Shown here piece by piece: positions 28,200 through 41,779 of a stretch of DNA of 64,000 bases. The translations under genes and the position numbers were made by a program. Position 1 is the stretch's first letter; every line of letters starts with the position of its first letter. Under the pieces are notes generated by a model, which saw only the letters and a list, made by a program, of their open reading frames with translations, did not search any database and had not been told where the DNA came from. The stretch is from Pholis gunnellus (Eukaryota; Chordata; Actinopteri; Perciformes; Pholidae), in assembly GCA_910591455.2 (NCBI GenBank), contig OU342822.1, positions 17,707,154 through 17,771,153 of the forward strand, given 5' to 3'.

Positions 28200-31100
28200 T
28201 AGATAATACAGGAGTAGGTTAGCAAATTCAGTGAAGGATAAAGAAGAGAATATTCACATGAAGCAAACATTAATGGGCTGAAGAAGGCAACGTTTCAACC
28301 AGGGCTGAAACGATTGGTTGATAAATCAATTAGTGGATCAGCAGAGAATCAATTGTTTTGATGATTAATTCATTATTTATCAGAAAATGAGAAAAGGCCA
28401 AACATATTATGAATTTAATACATTTGGGTTTTGGACTGTTGCTGGGACAAAAGGAGTAGTTTGAACCTCTTCAGCTAATTTCTGACATTAAATCAATTAA
28501 TTGATAATAGAAAAGAATAATCAATAAATGAATGAATGGTGTAATGGTAAATATGTTGCAGCTTTAGTTCTGACCCTCTTCTTGAGACAAATAGATAATA
28601 TTGACAATGGATAAAGTGCATGTTAGATGGTTGAGTAGCTTCGTACACCACCTCACCTCACGTCTTTCTGATGTTAGCTTGAAGGGCCTGTGTCCGACTA
28701 TTTCTGTGACTTTTTCAAACTGATAAAATGACATTTATTATACACTCACTTCACGCTGTGATTGGTCAGCTGTGCGCGGAGGTGTGAAAGGAGTCAGGGT
28801 GCAACACTATGAATGTCATCCAGGAGGGACTGTCTCTCAAAATCCACGTTTTTGTACAATACCACATCTCCTTCCTTTATGACAGAAGGCGTTTCACTTT
28901 GCCTACGAACTATGAACGACACAAACTAGTTCTGAACGAGGACAACCCATAATGGAAGGTTTCTGTTTAAAACAGTGTGGAGAAGTTGTTTAATTCGTAG
29001 CAGATTCCTGACAAAAAAAAGCAATTTCAGCACCAAAATCAAACGAAACAGCAGTGCAGAGGAGCCATGCAGCAGAAGAGCAGCGACGCTCCTCCTCCTC
29101 CTCCTCCTCCTCCTCCTCCTCCTCTGGCCCCTCAGCTGTCCCGGGACCCCGCTGGCCAGTGAAGCGAAGCCTCCAAACCAGGGTTCTAGCTAGGAGTCAC
29201 GGGAAGGGCAAGCTCATTAATTATCTCTCCCTCTCTTCCTCCCTCCATCCTCCCATCACACCCTCCCTTCATTACCAGCAAGGTTAATCCCCCCTTATCT
29301 CCCAATGAGGCTCATTTTTCATGGCTCCCTTTCTACGACACTTCCTCCCTCCCTTCCCTCGTCACCCCTTCTCCGTCCGTTTCCACCCATGACTCCTCTT
29401 TCTTCTCTTCTACTTTTCTGTTGCTAGTTTTGCATCATCCCACCCAGTTTGTTTTCTTTTGGTCACTCCTCCTACACTTACTTTCTATTTCCTTTGCTCT
29501 TCTCCAATTTGTCATCTTCCCATTTTCCTCTCCTCCTCTCCTCTCCTCTCCTCTCCTCTCCTCCCCTCCCTTCTCCCCCTCTCCCTCCTGTGCTTACCTT
29601 GAACAGGCCGTGGTGAGTGGAGAGAGTAGATCTATTACAGCTTATCACTAAAGGACAGGCCAACGCTGCACGCCGGTGAAATATGGCTGCTGTCACAGCC
29701 GCCGCCGAGCACGACCCGTGCACACAGAGCTCGCGGAGCTGTAAGGACATGAGGGGAGAGGAGGGGGAGTGGAGGAAGGGGGGAGGTGGTGGGTAGGAGC
29801 CGGTATCAGGCCCCTAATTCAAATTAATGGAAAGATTTTCAGGCTTGATGCCGACCGTTTGACAGTGATTTGGCACACAATTAACCTTGTCTCCCTCTCC
29901 CCTCTGCACTCCCGTCACCTCCTCGGTTTCATTCGCCGCCTTGTTTTCTCCGACTCTCTCTTTCCCCCCTGTACCTGTCACGCTCCTTGACACAGTCTTA
30001 TTGATTATGAACCAAATGGAGACGATGATGTTTTATTAGATAACTGACACTCCCTACTGTTGTGTGCCAATTGAATTAGCTCTGAATCACCGAAATCCAC
30101 GTAGCGTAACACGATGTGCCTCATTTTAGGTTTTCCACACAAAGCATGCCGCTTGCGAATTCACGGCACAGTTCAGAGGAAGTGTGAAGGCAATGACAAA
30201 ACCAGTGGCAATGATGAGTTCTAGCGGTTTTATGTGCGGCGGTTAACAACATTAACGTTACACGAACACTATGTTTTAAGGAGAATGCAGCTGAACAACC
30301 TGAAGAGGAGAGTGTATGTCTTTTTTTTAATGTCCAAGCTCGCTCTGTGCTCTGCAACATCTGTCCAAGGCATGATAGATTTCCCCTCGCCGACTACTTT
30401 AAAAGACCATCCGTCCTGCAGCCTCCGCCTCTCAGCTAGACTTTACTCGCCCGCTTTTTATTGGCCATTCCACCTTGGGTTCCAGGTCACGGCACCAAAC
30501 AGCCTATGGCGCTCAAACAGAGGAGAGCACACTGGAGTGTTTAAGAGGGAGAGGGGAGGCGAACCAATTAACAAAATAGAAAAGGACGAGAAGATGTGTG
30601 AAAGAAACAGCCTAAATATGAACAAGGCTTGAGCACAGGTGTTATTTTAGTCTGAGACAACTATCATTCAGAAAGAGAAAGAAAAAGACTTCTTTAAATA
30701 ACTGTGGTAGCCCGGTTGAGCCACCATCTCAAAGATGAATGAGATGAGAGGAAGTTTTGCGGTGACAGTTTGCAGGTAGCTAAGTGAAGGCGTCTACATG
30801 TATCCATTATGTCAGAGAGTTGATGGTTATCGCGGCTTCTGTGAGACTCGACCTCAGCACGTGTGACATGGACGAACTACAGCGGAGACGAGCATGACAG
30901 TTATGTGACGGACAGCGAGGCACGAGTCGCTGTCAAAGGGCGTCAAAGAACTTGCTGATGCGACGTTTGTTGGGGTGTAAGGGTGAGGATCAGCAAACAC
31001 CTTCAGAGGTAGAAGAGGCTAACAAGTATACATTTGAGTAATACCATGGGTTTAGTATCGTCAGCCTTCTCAAAATTACCATCAGGGGTTCATCTCTAAA

Positions 31101-32084
31101 AGAAAGAATCACGTGAGTTGTGGTTAGTTTAAGTCATCACATGGCTCATGTGCTATCCCACTGTATCCAAAGCGCCTCACATTGTGATGACTGTGCAGGA
31201 CATCTCTAGCAGTGAGGATTAAACAGCTGTCGCTGTGGAACAGTCATGCTGCGTTACAGTTAGCTAATTTAGCTACTTGAATTCTGTTCAGCTTTATTGT
31301 ACCCCATGGTCGCTACAGCTTTAACAAACCCGCTCATTTCATGGTAATCTAGGGAACTAGATTTTGAGCCGGTCTCTACAGGCTTGTGAAAAGCCACATG
31401 AGTTAGCATTGACAGGTGGGTGGGTAACTTTTGTGGATAGGGAGCTGAAAACTGACTGAGACTATAAAAACATCAAGGTGCAAATACACTAAAAGTATGA
31501 TGGGCACTTTCATAGAGGTGCACCAAGGATGTTAATCCAGAGCGGAAGGTAGTGGTTTGAAAGCACACGGGGATTTTTAAAACAACTGAGATTGTGGAAA
31601 GTCCAAAATGTGTGTTGACTTGATGGATTTGGTACTTGATGTTCTGTTAGAGGCTGTAATGCTAGGACAACATCACAGAACACACAGTCAGATATACAAA
31701 AAATAAAACTTTGCAGCTCTCGGATTGATTATGTAAGAGTTTAAAATTCATACAATAATCCCTGCAGCTCAGCGTCGCAGTCACACAACATGTTTCCATT
31801 GTTCTAGTGCAGCGTCTCCTCTAATGTCCGAGTAGAGAGACAGGTGTGTCGCCCCTGATTTTCACTGTATACGGAGGTGGTGATCCTCACTGTCAACACC
31901 ACAAAAACACAGCATTATGTGCACGCACAACAACATGCATGCGCACAGAGTGTAGTTCAGCGAGTCACGCTGTAGCACCAGTTCCCCCGTGACTCACGAC
32001 ACATCCGTGTAAAGGGCTTAACACAAGGTAGGAGGGGATAAGCAGCATGTTTAAGCTGCCTTTGCTTTGAAGCAGATGTGAGTG

Positions 32085-32115
<31 letters not shown>

Positions 32116-35100
32116 TCAGTTTGTGTGTGCATAGCGCATGCTGGTGTGTTCATGCACCTCACGAGCGCCAAACCAAACGTCACGACTATTAATGTATCCT
32201 GATCAGCTCACTGAAAATGAAGCTAATCTGTTGCGAGGGAAAGGGGGCAGGAATCAGCTCCTGCAGTCCACCACTGGTTTCATTTTAGCATCTGAGGTAT
32301 CCCGCTCATTTATCCCCATGCATTTATGTAGCTGCATCCCAACTCGCAACAACTCGTTGTGTAGACTGATGCCTGCCGTTCTTTTCGATGACAAATTCCA
32401 GCGTTCGTTTTATTGCAAGTGATGATTGATTTCATACTTGTCACGAAGCCCTGATACAGGTGAATTGAAATTCCAGCCTGAAATTTGGCGTGTTTTTAGT
32501 TGATTGAAGTTGATTAAACAGGAATTTCAATTCATCTCATTCAGTTTTCAGCCAGGAATGATTTAAACTGAAATTGAATGCACTGCAACCCAACGTATCA
32601 GGGCTACCTCCATCAGACCCTCATGCAGCAGACTCTCTTTTATGTTAAGTGTAAATGTGTTTGTTCTTCTCGTAGACCATTGTGCGAGGGAACCGGCCAC
32701 CCAAAGACGCTTCCATCAACGGCCTCCTGGAGGATTTTGACAACATCTCGGTAACGCGCTCTAACTCCCTACGTAAAGAGAGCCCACCGGGCCCCCACCA
32801 GGCTGGAAGCAGCTCCAAACCCTCCGGCAGCGGTCACCCCAACGCCCCGGAGGAGAATGGATTCAACCATTACTATTCCCGCTATTCCTGTGACCTAGAC
32901 ACCTCCAGCAGGGACTTTTCTCTCGATCCCAGCAAGCCAAGCTTCTCTATAGACGGGGACTGGGCAGTTGGGAGGCACTATCGATTCACCAAGCAGAATG
33001 GTCACTCGTACCCCATTCGCAGCCCTTTCTACCCGGACGCCATGCCCCAAAAATCAGACTATGGCAAGCTTCCCCCGGACTACCACACCTACTTGGAGAG
33101 CAAAGGGCGCTCAGCCGATGAAGTGGCCTCCACGGTGGGGAGTGGTGTGGGCTCCAGCGGCTACTATCGGGCGTCCGTAGGTGGCTCGTCCAGCCAGGAT
33201 TACCGGGACACCTCAGTGGGCACGCCGTCTCGTGCCTCGCTACACAGCGAGCAGATCAACTACCCAGACAGTGAGTGGAGCTACGGCGGCCTGCGGGACG
33301 AATACGAAAAGCGACCCAAGAGTTCCTACGTGACGCAGACCAGCCCCACGCCGGCTATAAGGCAGCGGTCTCGCTCAGGCTCTGGGCTGCAGGAGCCAAA
33401 TGTCCCTTATGCGGCCAGCGGGGCTTTCAAGAACCCCCCACAGGCCCACCCGTACAGCTCCTACACCTACCCTCGCCTCTCGGAGAGTCTCGGTAACTCA
33501 CAGACCTTGACCAAGGTAACTGCACCAAAACACAAAGATTCCTTATAAAAAACATGAAAACAGTTGTGACAGGGATTTTGACAGTGTTTACTCTAAACTG
33601 CAGAGCATGTTGTATAAATGGCTACAGCGGGCTGAACAGGAAACGTGTTTCAACACAGCAGCACACCCCTGACAAGCCTGTAGAAACATTTCAGAGAAAA
33701 TTACACAGATGTGTCCCCACGTTTAATCCCACCTCCCATGCACCTGCAGTCGCTTTCAAATATTCTGTCCTTTTCTTCTTTCTCTCTGTGTTTCTAGTTC
33801 TCTCTCATTCTCGCTCTATACATTTTTGCCTGGCCTTCTTGCCAGATAGATGGTGTCAGCTATTAATCTACTCTTCCCTGAAGGAGGCTTGGCGCAGCCA
33901 CTCACAGAATGAACCCTCGATATTGGCCACTGTCTCTGCACACAGATCAATTAATGCTCTTGCTGACCATCGACCAGAAAGCTCTTAATTACAGAAGAGC
34001 AACAGACTAGACAAAGAGAGGCACAAATGAATGTTAAGAACAAAGAAAGAAGTGAGAGCCAGTGACATGGCAGGAAGAAAATATGAATACCAAAACCAGA
34101 GAAAGTCAAAGCAGGAAAAAACATGCAATAATCTGCCATATTTTGATAGTAATTCTGTGGTTTTATTGTGATCCAATTGTATAAAAGCTAAATGTACAAA
34201 AACAACAAAGAAAAAGTGCAAAGAATAAATAGAACATGAAGCAAAAAAGTACACTTTTAGCATTCATTTACAAGAGAATATGGATTTAGCTAGTTTAACT
34301 ATCTCAAGCATGATGTTCCTGAGGTGTCATGAGCAAACAATAGTATTTCTGTAATAACAAAGAGGCTTAAATTAGAGTCACATGTCTTTCCTTTTAGGTC
34401 AGATCAAATTTGTTAGAGAAGTTGTATCATCACAGCTGTGTGTCATCTGCATAGAAGTTATATAGCATGTTTGCCAAGAGGCTACTTACAGTGTTATGGG
34501 TGTCGAGAATAAAACCAGACACAGAAATGAATCTTAACCAGTTCCGTACGTCATCGTATCGTTGTTGCTCCTCACCAAAGATTACCGCAGATTACCACCT
34601 CAAGATGATAAAAGCATACATTTTGAAGTAAGATTGTACTCAGCAGATTGCCAGCAACATATTGTTGAAGGGGAAAAAATTACAGTTAATATAAACGTAC
34701 AGATTTGACGTGCTATTTATGTCATTTTTCATAGCATAAAGCTTCCCATCGGGTATGAAACAACTGCACTGTAAGTATGTTGGCTTTGGGAGAGCGTGAT
34801 GCAAGCTGTGATGTGCTCCAGTGGAGCGGTGGGAGAGACTGAGATGCCCAAGAGATTGTTCTCCGACATCAGCAAACAAACCTTCCGTGCATTAGTGGCT
34901 GTGTAATGTAACCATATGTTTCCAATTTACTCGTGGCGGTTCTTTCGTAGCAGTGTTATTAAACAGAACTGCATTTGCTAGGGTAGAGGATAGTAGGGGG
35001 TAAAGGTGCTGCAATGCAACAGCGGGGGGGAAGTCACAGAAACAGTGGTCATTCTATGAGGCGCTCTTCATATCATTTCTTTATATATATTCTTTAAATC

Positions 35101-35905
35101 ATTCCCCAGAGCTTTCAGTGCCCCATTAGGCCCATTAGAGGGGTGTGTGTACCGCTATCACAGCTTCTCCAGCATCCCCTGCTTCACGTGCAGCAAGACC
35201 AGGAGCTGAGAGGAAAACTGGGTTTGCTGATGTAGATCCCAGGGTGCCTTGATGAAAAACCATTTAACCTGCATGCTTCAGTAAATAGCCACTCAGAAAA
35301 AAAAAAAAAAATACTGCCACGGAGAATGCAAGAGTAGCAGGATTGGAAGTGATGCAGGAGAAGGTCATTTTTCTTACATATGGTTTATTATTTCCACTTT
35401 TGGAGTCGAGGCACATTTGCTTCGCTGAAAACAGAACGTGTGTCGGGAATGCAAAGATTTTAACGGGATGCAGCTTGTATTTTGATCCGAAAAGATATGA
35501 ATTCCATTTGACTATATTAAGTGTATTGTTAGTATTTGGTTTGATGTTCTATGTAGTTATTTTCGTCAAATCTTAAATCAAATTAAATATAGGCCATAGT
35601 GACGAGTGGGCTGAGGAATCAATGCATCCTAATTTGCCTTGTGATATTTGGAGATTTCGCAGCAGTGGTATGAAAAAAAAGAAGAAACAAGGAGTCATCT
35701 GGCAGCTTAAGAATCACTATTCTTCTCGGCTCATGGACCTTGTAACAAACCCACCCGTCTCTCTCCGCTCTCATTCTCTACCTTTTCTTCTCTTTCCCTC
35801 ATTCAGCCCACTCACACCACTGAAGTAAATCCTTCTTTTTCCCTGCTGTTGTTGGGAGCCAGTGGGGATGTAACAGTAGACAGCACAGTGACTTGGCCAC
35901 ACACA

Positions 35906-35950
<45 letters not shown>

Positions 35951-36352
35951 CCTCACTATTTCCTCTCTTTCTCTCTCTCTGTGTTTTGTGGCGAGTGTGA
36001 GCTCAGTGCCGCAGCTCTCGGTGACAAATTGATGTTGCGGCACTTTCCCTTTCTGCAGCCTTAGCATAAAACTGGCCGAACGATGTTCCACCGCGGAATT
36101 CAATTTCACAGTTGAGTTAGGTTGTTGATTACCCTGCCAAACTCAGATTAATGCGCGTTTAACCAACATGGATCAGGAGACCCCTGGCTGACAGCCAGCC
36201 AGCGGTGCCGTCCAACGGTAGAGGGGGGGGGGACGGGGGGGGAGGACAGGGCCGTCCTAGCAGCACCCCCACCTGCCTGAGAGTGATTGATTAAAAGAGT
36301 TCACACCATGTAATTATACACCATCCCAACATATCAGGGCTCCTCCTCCTGC

Positions 36353-36416
<64 letters not shown>

Positions 36417-38699
36417 TGTGTGTGCGTGTGATAGGCACAGAGAGAGAAACAAATCAAAGGAAAGAGAAATAGGGGGAGTATTTTCATTATGAGTGGAAAA
36501 GATATTGGAAAGGACTATTGATATTTAGCTATTACACTGTCATCTTCTTTGTATTTGGAAGATAAATTGAATCAAAATAACATTATCTCTTTATACGCTT
36601 GCTGCAGTCCATTCAGTGCTCTGCTCGTGTTAACGTGACTGATTGTCATAGACTGTAAATATACCAGCATGCATGCATCGATTTCTTTACATTACTTTCC
36701 TCTGGCCAGCCATATCACTCTACGTTAGACATGCCAATAAGGATACCACCAGCATTTTACAACTAGTACTGAATTATGAAATTACTTCTGGTGTGGTCAT
36801 TTGTAGTCAAAGGTGTGTGTGTGTGTGTGAATGTATTTTATGTGTCAGGCTGAAAGGAGACTCAGGTGTTTCTAGGATCTTAAGGAAGAAGTAGGTGTGT
36901 CCCACATCCGGATGCTCCCTGGGCTCCTGGTTGATGAATGGAGAAGTTGAGGAGCATCATAGGGTGGTAATGATAAAGTATGGTCCCTGTCCTGTGGGCT
37001 AAATGTCCTCTGTTAGGCCTGTCAAGGGCTAATGTACCTGCAGACGTCCCTGGAAGTAAAGCATGGCATTTCACTGCAGACATGCATTTACATTGATGCA
37101 TCCAACACAGTAACATCTTCCAGTGATTTACGCTGCGGCAATGCTTACAGTACACGCGCAGTTTCAGAGCCTGTGTAGCTGGACAGTGTTTTTTCTTTAC
37201 GCTTTGAAGTAACCTTGACCGTGTTCTGTCTTCTCCAGGGTGACTACGAGCGTCCTGCGCGGGACGGCAGTCCCCAGGTCACGGGGGGTGACACCTACCC
37301 CCGAGGGCCTTTCAAGCAGCCTCAGAGCCACATCAAGCCGCCGGGCTACCCTCCAGCACACCTGCCCTACCCTCCTGTCTTTCACCATTACAAACCTTCA
37401 CCCTACCATCACCCCCCCTCCCAGCCCAGCCCACCGTACACCCCTCAGGTACAGTGTGTTCCCCGTATTTTGCACACAAATTTGGGGTTTTTGGGTCAGC
37501 TCTAAAGTCCCTTTAAAAATAGATTTATGTAGGAAAATATCAATATCTCTCTGATTCTCTGTCACTCTGTGTGTGTGTTTTAAACACAGGGGGCCTACTC
37601 ACAGCCTTCATCACCCTACATCCCCCCGGGGGCCTACCCGCCTCCTTCCTGGGGGTCCAGCTCGGACACTCAACCCTCCAGAGTCTCCCATGAGCAATTC
37701 AGAGCTGCACTCCAACTGGTGGTCAACCCAGGTGGGAAATGGACAAATATATAAGTGACACCGCTTCGGCTGACATAAACTGCTTTTATTATTCTGTCGC
37801 GACATCGAAGTTGAGCCACTTTTGTGTTCGCCTACAGGCGACCCTCGGGAATACCTGGACAGCTTTATCAAAATCGGCGAGGGCTCCACGGGCATCGTGT
37901 GCATCGCCAGCGAGAAACACAGCGGCAAGCAGGTGGCTGTGAAGAAGATGGACCTCAGGAAACAGCAGAGGAGAGAGCTACTCTTTAATGAGGTGCGAAA
38001 GACTAATAATCCTGGATTATTAGTTCATACAACGCATTCCCTGTAGGTCTGGTTTTGTGTGTTACCCGTGTGAGAATTAGTAGAGTTTTTATTCATTTGG
38101 AGGCTTGATGTTGGATGTTAAACTGCTGCCGTAGGTCAGCTTGACCCACACAGAGCTTGACGCCCACTCGCCACACGTGAGATCAGAGCAAACGTTCGTC
38201 AGATTGCTGCGAGCTCAAACAAGGAGCAGCAGCAGAGATGAAACTGCTTTAAATAGCATCATTAAACATTAGCTTGTTTTCTGCAAAAATAGATATAAAT
38301 ATATCTCACCACCACACTGGTGCAAAACAGCAGCTTGCCTACGAATAAAGAAAACACAAGTTCACTTTGCTTCTATTTCCCTGACACATTTCCATGGCAA
38401 TCAAACCACGAGCACATTTTTACATGTGTAATTGCGTTCGTCTGCAAAAAAAAGGAAGTCGCACTGAAAAACCCCCATGAAAGGAAATTATTCACAGCTG
38501 TCTCTGTTCACGGTATGCAAACTATTGAGAAATGAGCTCCATGTCATTTGCACTTCAAAATATTAAATAAATTGAAATAAATTGTATTTGCAGACAAACT
38601 TCATGATTGCTTGTTCAGCGGAGAAAATATGAATTGAATGAAGGGCAGACCTTGGATTTCATTTATCAAGCAATATTGCACTGACCCTATTTTGGGTCT

Positions 38700-38735
<36 letters not shown>

Positions 38736-40615
38736 GAGAGAGAGAAGGAAAGCATGCATGCATGCATGTGTTCAGTTGGGAGCTAATTTGCTTTGTGTAA
38801 TCTTATTCATTTCTGAATGTAATCCTTTTATAGTTAAGCCGCCAGAACATGTTCACATTAGAAAAAGGAAAGTTAAATGAACAGATAATTAAAAATGACA
38901 TGACTAAATTGAATACATTATTGAAATAGTATATGATTTATTTGTAACATATTTATTGCATTCATGACATGAATCCATATATTTGATTTAGTGTATCAAA
39001 ACAAACAGTTTTGAATTCAGCAATTATAATTATTATCGTGATTGCTCTTATTATTGCTGTTTTATTGTTAATAATAATATTTACAATAACAATGTTACAT
39101 GAAGATATACAGAATAAGGTCATTTCCTGTCTGTGTCTGTGTGTTTTAGGTGGTGATCATGAGGGACTACCATCACGAGAACGTGGTCGACATGTACAAC
39201 AGCTACCTGGTGGGAGACGAGCTGTGGGTTGTCATGGAGTTCCTCGAGGGCGGGGCTCTCACTGACATCGTGACTCACACCAGGTAACTGGAATATCGAA
39301 TATCAGCAGTGTGACAATACCACCAAGACCCTCCATACTTTGAATGCAACTATTAAGATCCTTTAAATCATTTCTGAAATGAATTAATCAGTAAAGGGAT
39401 GCCAGAGTAAAAGCGTTGAAAGGGTGTGACGAGTAAACAACATGAACATGCTTTTTGTATCAAAACTATTGATTCCAGCAGCGATGCAACAGATGCAACC
39501 TTTTTAACAAAAGGTTTGAATATAATCCAGCAGGTAGAGGACAAAAAAAAACAGGATTGAATTGACCCAGAGCAGCGTCTGACACTCTGTCTGAGCTAAA
39601 GTGATGTAAAATCTAAACTACTGTGAGCTATTTTGTTCAGTTTCCTTTTAGCGAAATGCTCCGAGTGAATTTGAGTTCCCTCTGGTAAAGATTACTATAA
39701 TGTACGTTTGAATATGAAGTTACAGGCCAGGAAACAGAACCCCTGAAGCTCAAAAACTACAATGTGAAAAGTGTTTTTTTTTATTTTTCACGTAGGAAAC
39801 TACACTTTATTTTTTGTGTGGATGACTCAAACGTTATCAAACGTGTTAATTCGTTAGAGGTACTGGTGGAAAACCTTTTTGTTACTTTTGGACGGAGCCA
39901 TGCTAGCTGTTTTCACCGTTTCCAATCTTTGTGCTAAGCTAAGCTAACTGTCTGCTGACTGTAACAGACGGACATGAGAGTCAATCTACAGCTGTGTTTT
40001 AGACTGTATTCAGGTGTAAAATACATAGAACCTGATTTGATAAAATTCTGCTGCCAAGTAATAAGGCCGCGGCTTTATGTGTGTCGCGTGTGTTGGTGTT
40101 CAGTGACTTGAGTGTGTGTTTAATAACTGCGACACACAGAGGAAGCCACCATATGGGGGGGAGGCTCGCGTCATTCTGAATGACCGAATGATGTTCTGGT
40201 GATGGTGGTGGCATCAAATGGATGAACTGGTAACCAGCAAAGTAAAGCTGCGTTGTTATAAAATCACAAGGTCATTTAATTCGCTCCGCACATCACAAAG
40301 ATTGGAGGATTTCACAAGACAACACAGGAGAGGCCAGCAGACTGCGGTCCAGTCGTGCGTTTGATAGTTTTCGGATTATTGTTCTCCAACTTTTCCTAAT
40401 TGTCTCTCTGATGTTGAGTCGTGTTTCTGAGCCGCCGCCTCATTGTTTTAAGCTTACTTTGTGCTTGGTGTTTAATTACAGTCATTTGCGTGGAGTGTCA
40501 GCATTAGCGCTGCGCGGTGTCGGGTGCTAATAACACGCTTTGGTGAGGCTGAGCACCGCCGCTGCCGCGACGTATTCTGAACGGTCTCCCACACAGATGT
40601 TTGTCTGTTTGTGTG

Positions 40616-40654
<39 letters not shown>

Positions 40655-41171
40655 TGTGTTTCAGAGAGTTTCAGTTCACACATGAGCACTTTTAGAAGTA
40701 CTAATGAAAATCTCAGTAAAGAGGACATTATTGGGCACACATGTTCTCTTTTAATCGCCCCTTTTTCTCTTCTTCAGTTTGTTTAATTTTAAGTGGAAGT
40801 AAATGTGTTCCTTTTTATGTTTTCAATAAGACGCACATTTCAACATCAGGACAAAGACTAAGAAGGAAAGAGGAAACAACATGTTTGTTAAATTGATCTT
40901 AGTAGCTAAAACATCCTTATTGTTAGATTTAGTTTCCTCAGCAACCACACAAACTGCCCACTTGATTTATTTATCAGGCATTTTACGACGCCATGGTAAC
41001 AACATAAGGAATATGGGAGTGTGTTTTTTTACTTTATAATTTCAGCCATATTTGTCCAGGTGACGGCTTTGTGCTATTTCTGTTAAGCCTTTTGTTGTGG
41101 AAATAAATGCTGCCTGCCTCGCGTCGTGCAAGCCTCATCAGCATGAACACACACACACACACACATACATC

Positions 41172-41206
<35 letters not shown>

Positions 41207-41339
41207 CACGTTAGCAGTGGTAGAATGGGCATCCGTCTTCTTGAACTATTGCAATCGCGTTTAGATTTCAATTATACTGAAGAGTTTGTTAATGAGCTGC
41301 ACTTCACAGGGATTTTAACCAAAATAAGTGCAAAAGCAA

Positions 41340-41398
<59 letters not shown>

Positions 41399-41503
41399 TC
41401 TCCTCCCAATGACAACCTTTTCAGGCTCATTAAATGTTTTTCACTTTGTGTTTGAAACAATTTTCTATATCAGCGATCCTGTTTAGTGTGTGTGTGTGTT
41501 AAC

Positions 41504-41540
<37 letters not shown>

Positions 41541-41735
41541 TGAGGGGTGGAGGGGGTGGGGTAAGACGGTGCAGTAAGAGGTGGATTGTTTTTGCATACA
41601 CGTCTCCATCCCGTTCACTTTGAGTTAGCCAGTTGTTTTTCCATCAGCAGAAGGCTCATTTATCTCTTGTGATTGTAAATGCATACATGTGTGACTATAA
41701 AACCTGCTGCGATCTGCAGTGTGTACGTGTGTTTC

Positions 41736-41779
<44 letters not shown>

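Larger units (their letters stand above)
12929..32675 (+). other. pak5: pak5 intron 1 (19.7 kb)
   Basis: A large first coding intron bounded by GTAGAG and CTCGTAG. It contains dispersed repeats near 13560-14157, 18335-18815, 22880-23090, 26610-26780 and 28296-28570. It also holds a pyrimidine tract (15570-15893), a C26 run with a GC-rich island (19791-20120), several long (TG)n arrays, and a hairpin element just before exon 2. No embedded gene was recognised. CTC and TCCTC arrays occur at 29090-29124 and 29528-29580. Confidence 0.9.
33516..37238 (+). other. pak5: pak5 intron 2 (3.7 kb)
   Basis: It contains an (AC)n array (35899-35948), a G-rich run (36222-36243), a (GT)n array (36354-36430) and otherwise unremarkable AT-rich sequence. 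No gene recognised. Confidence 0.85.
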
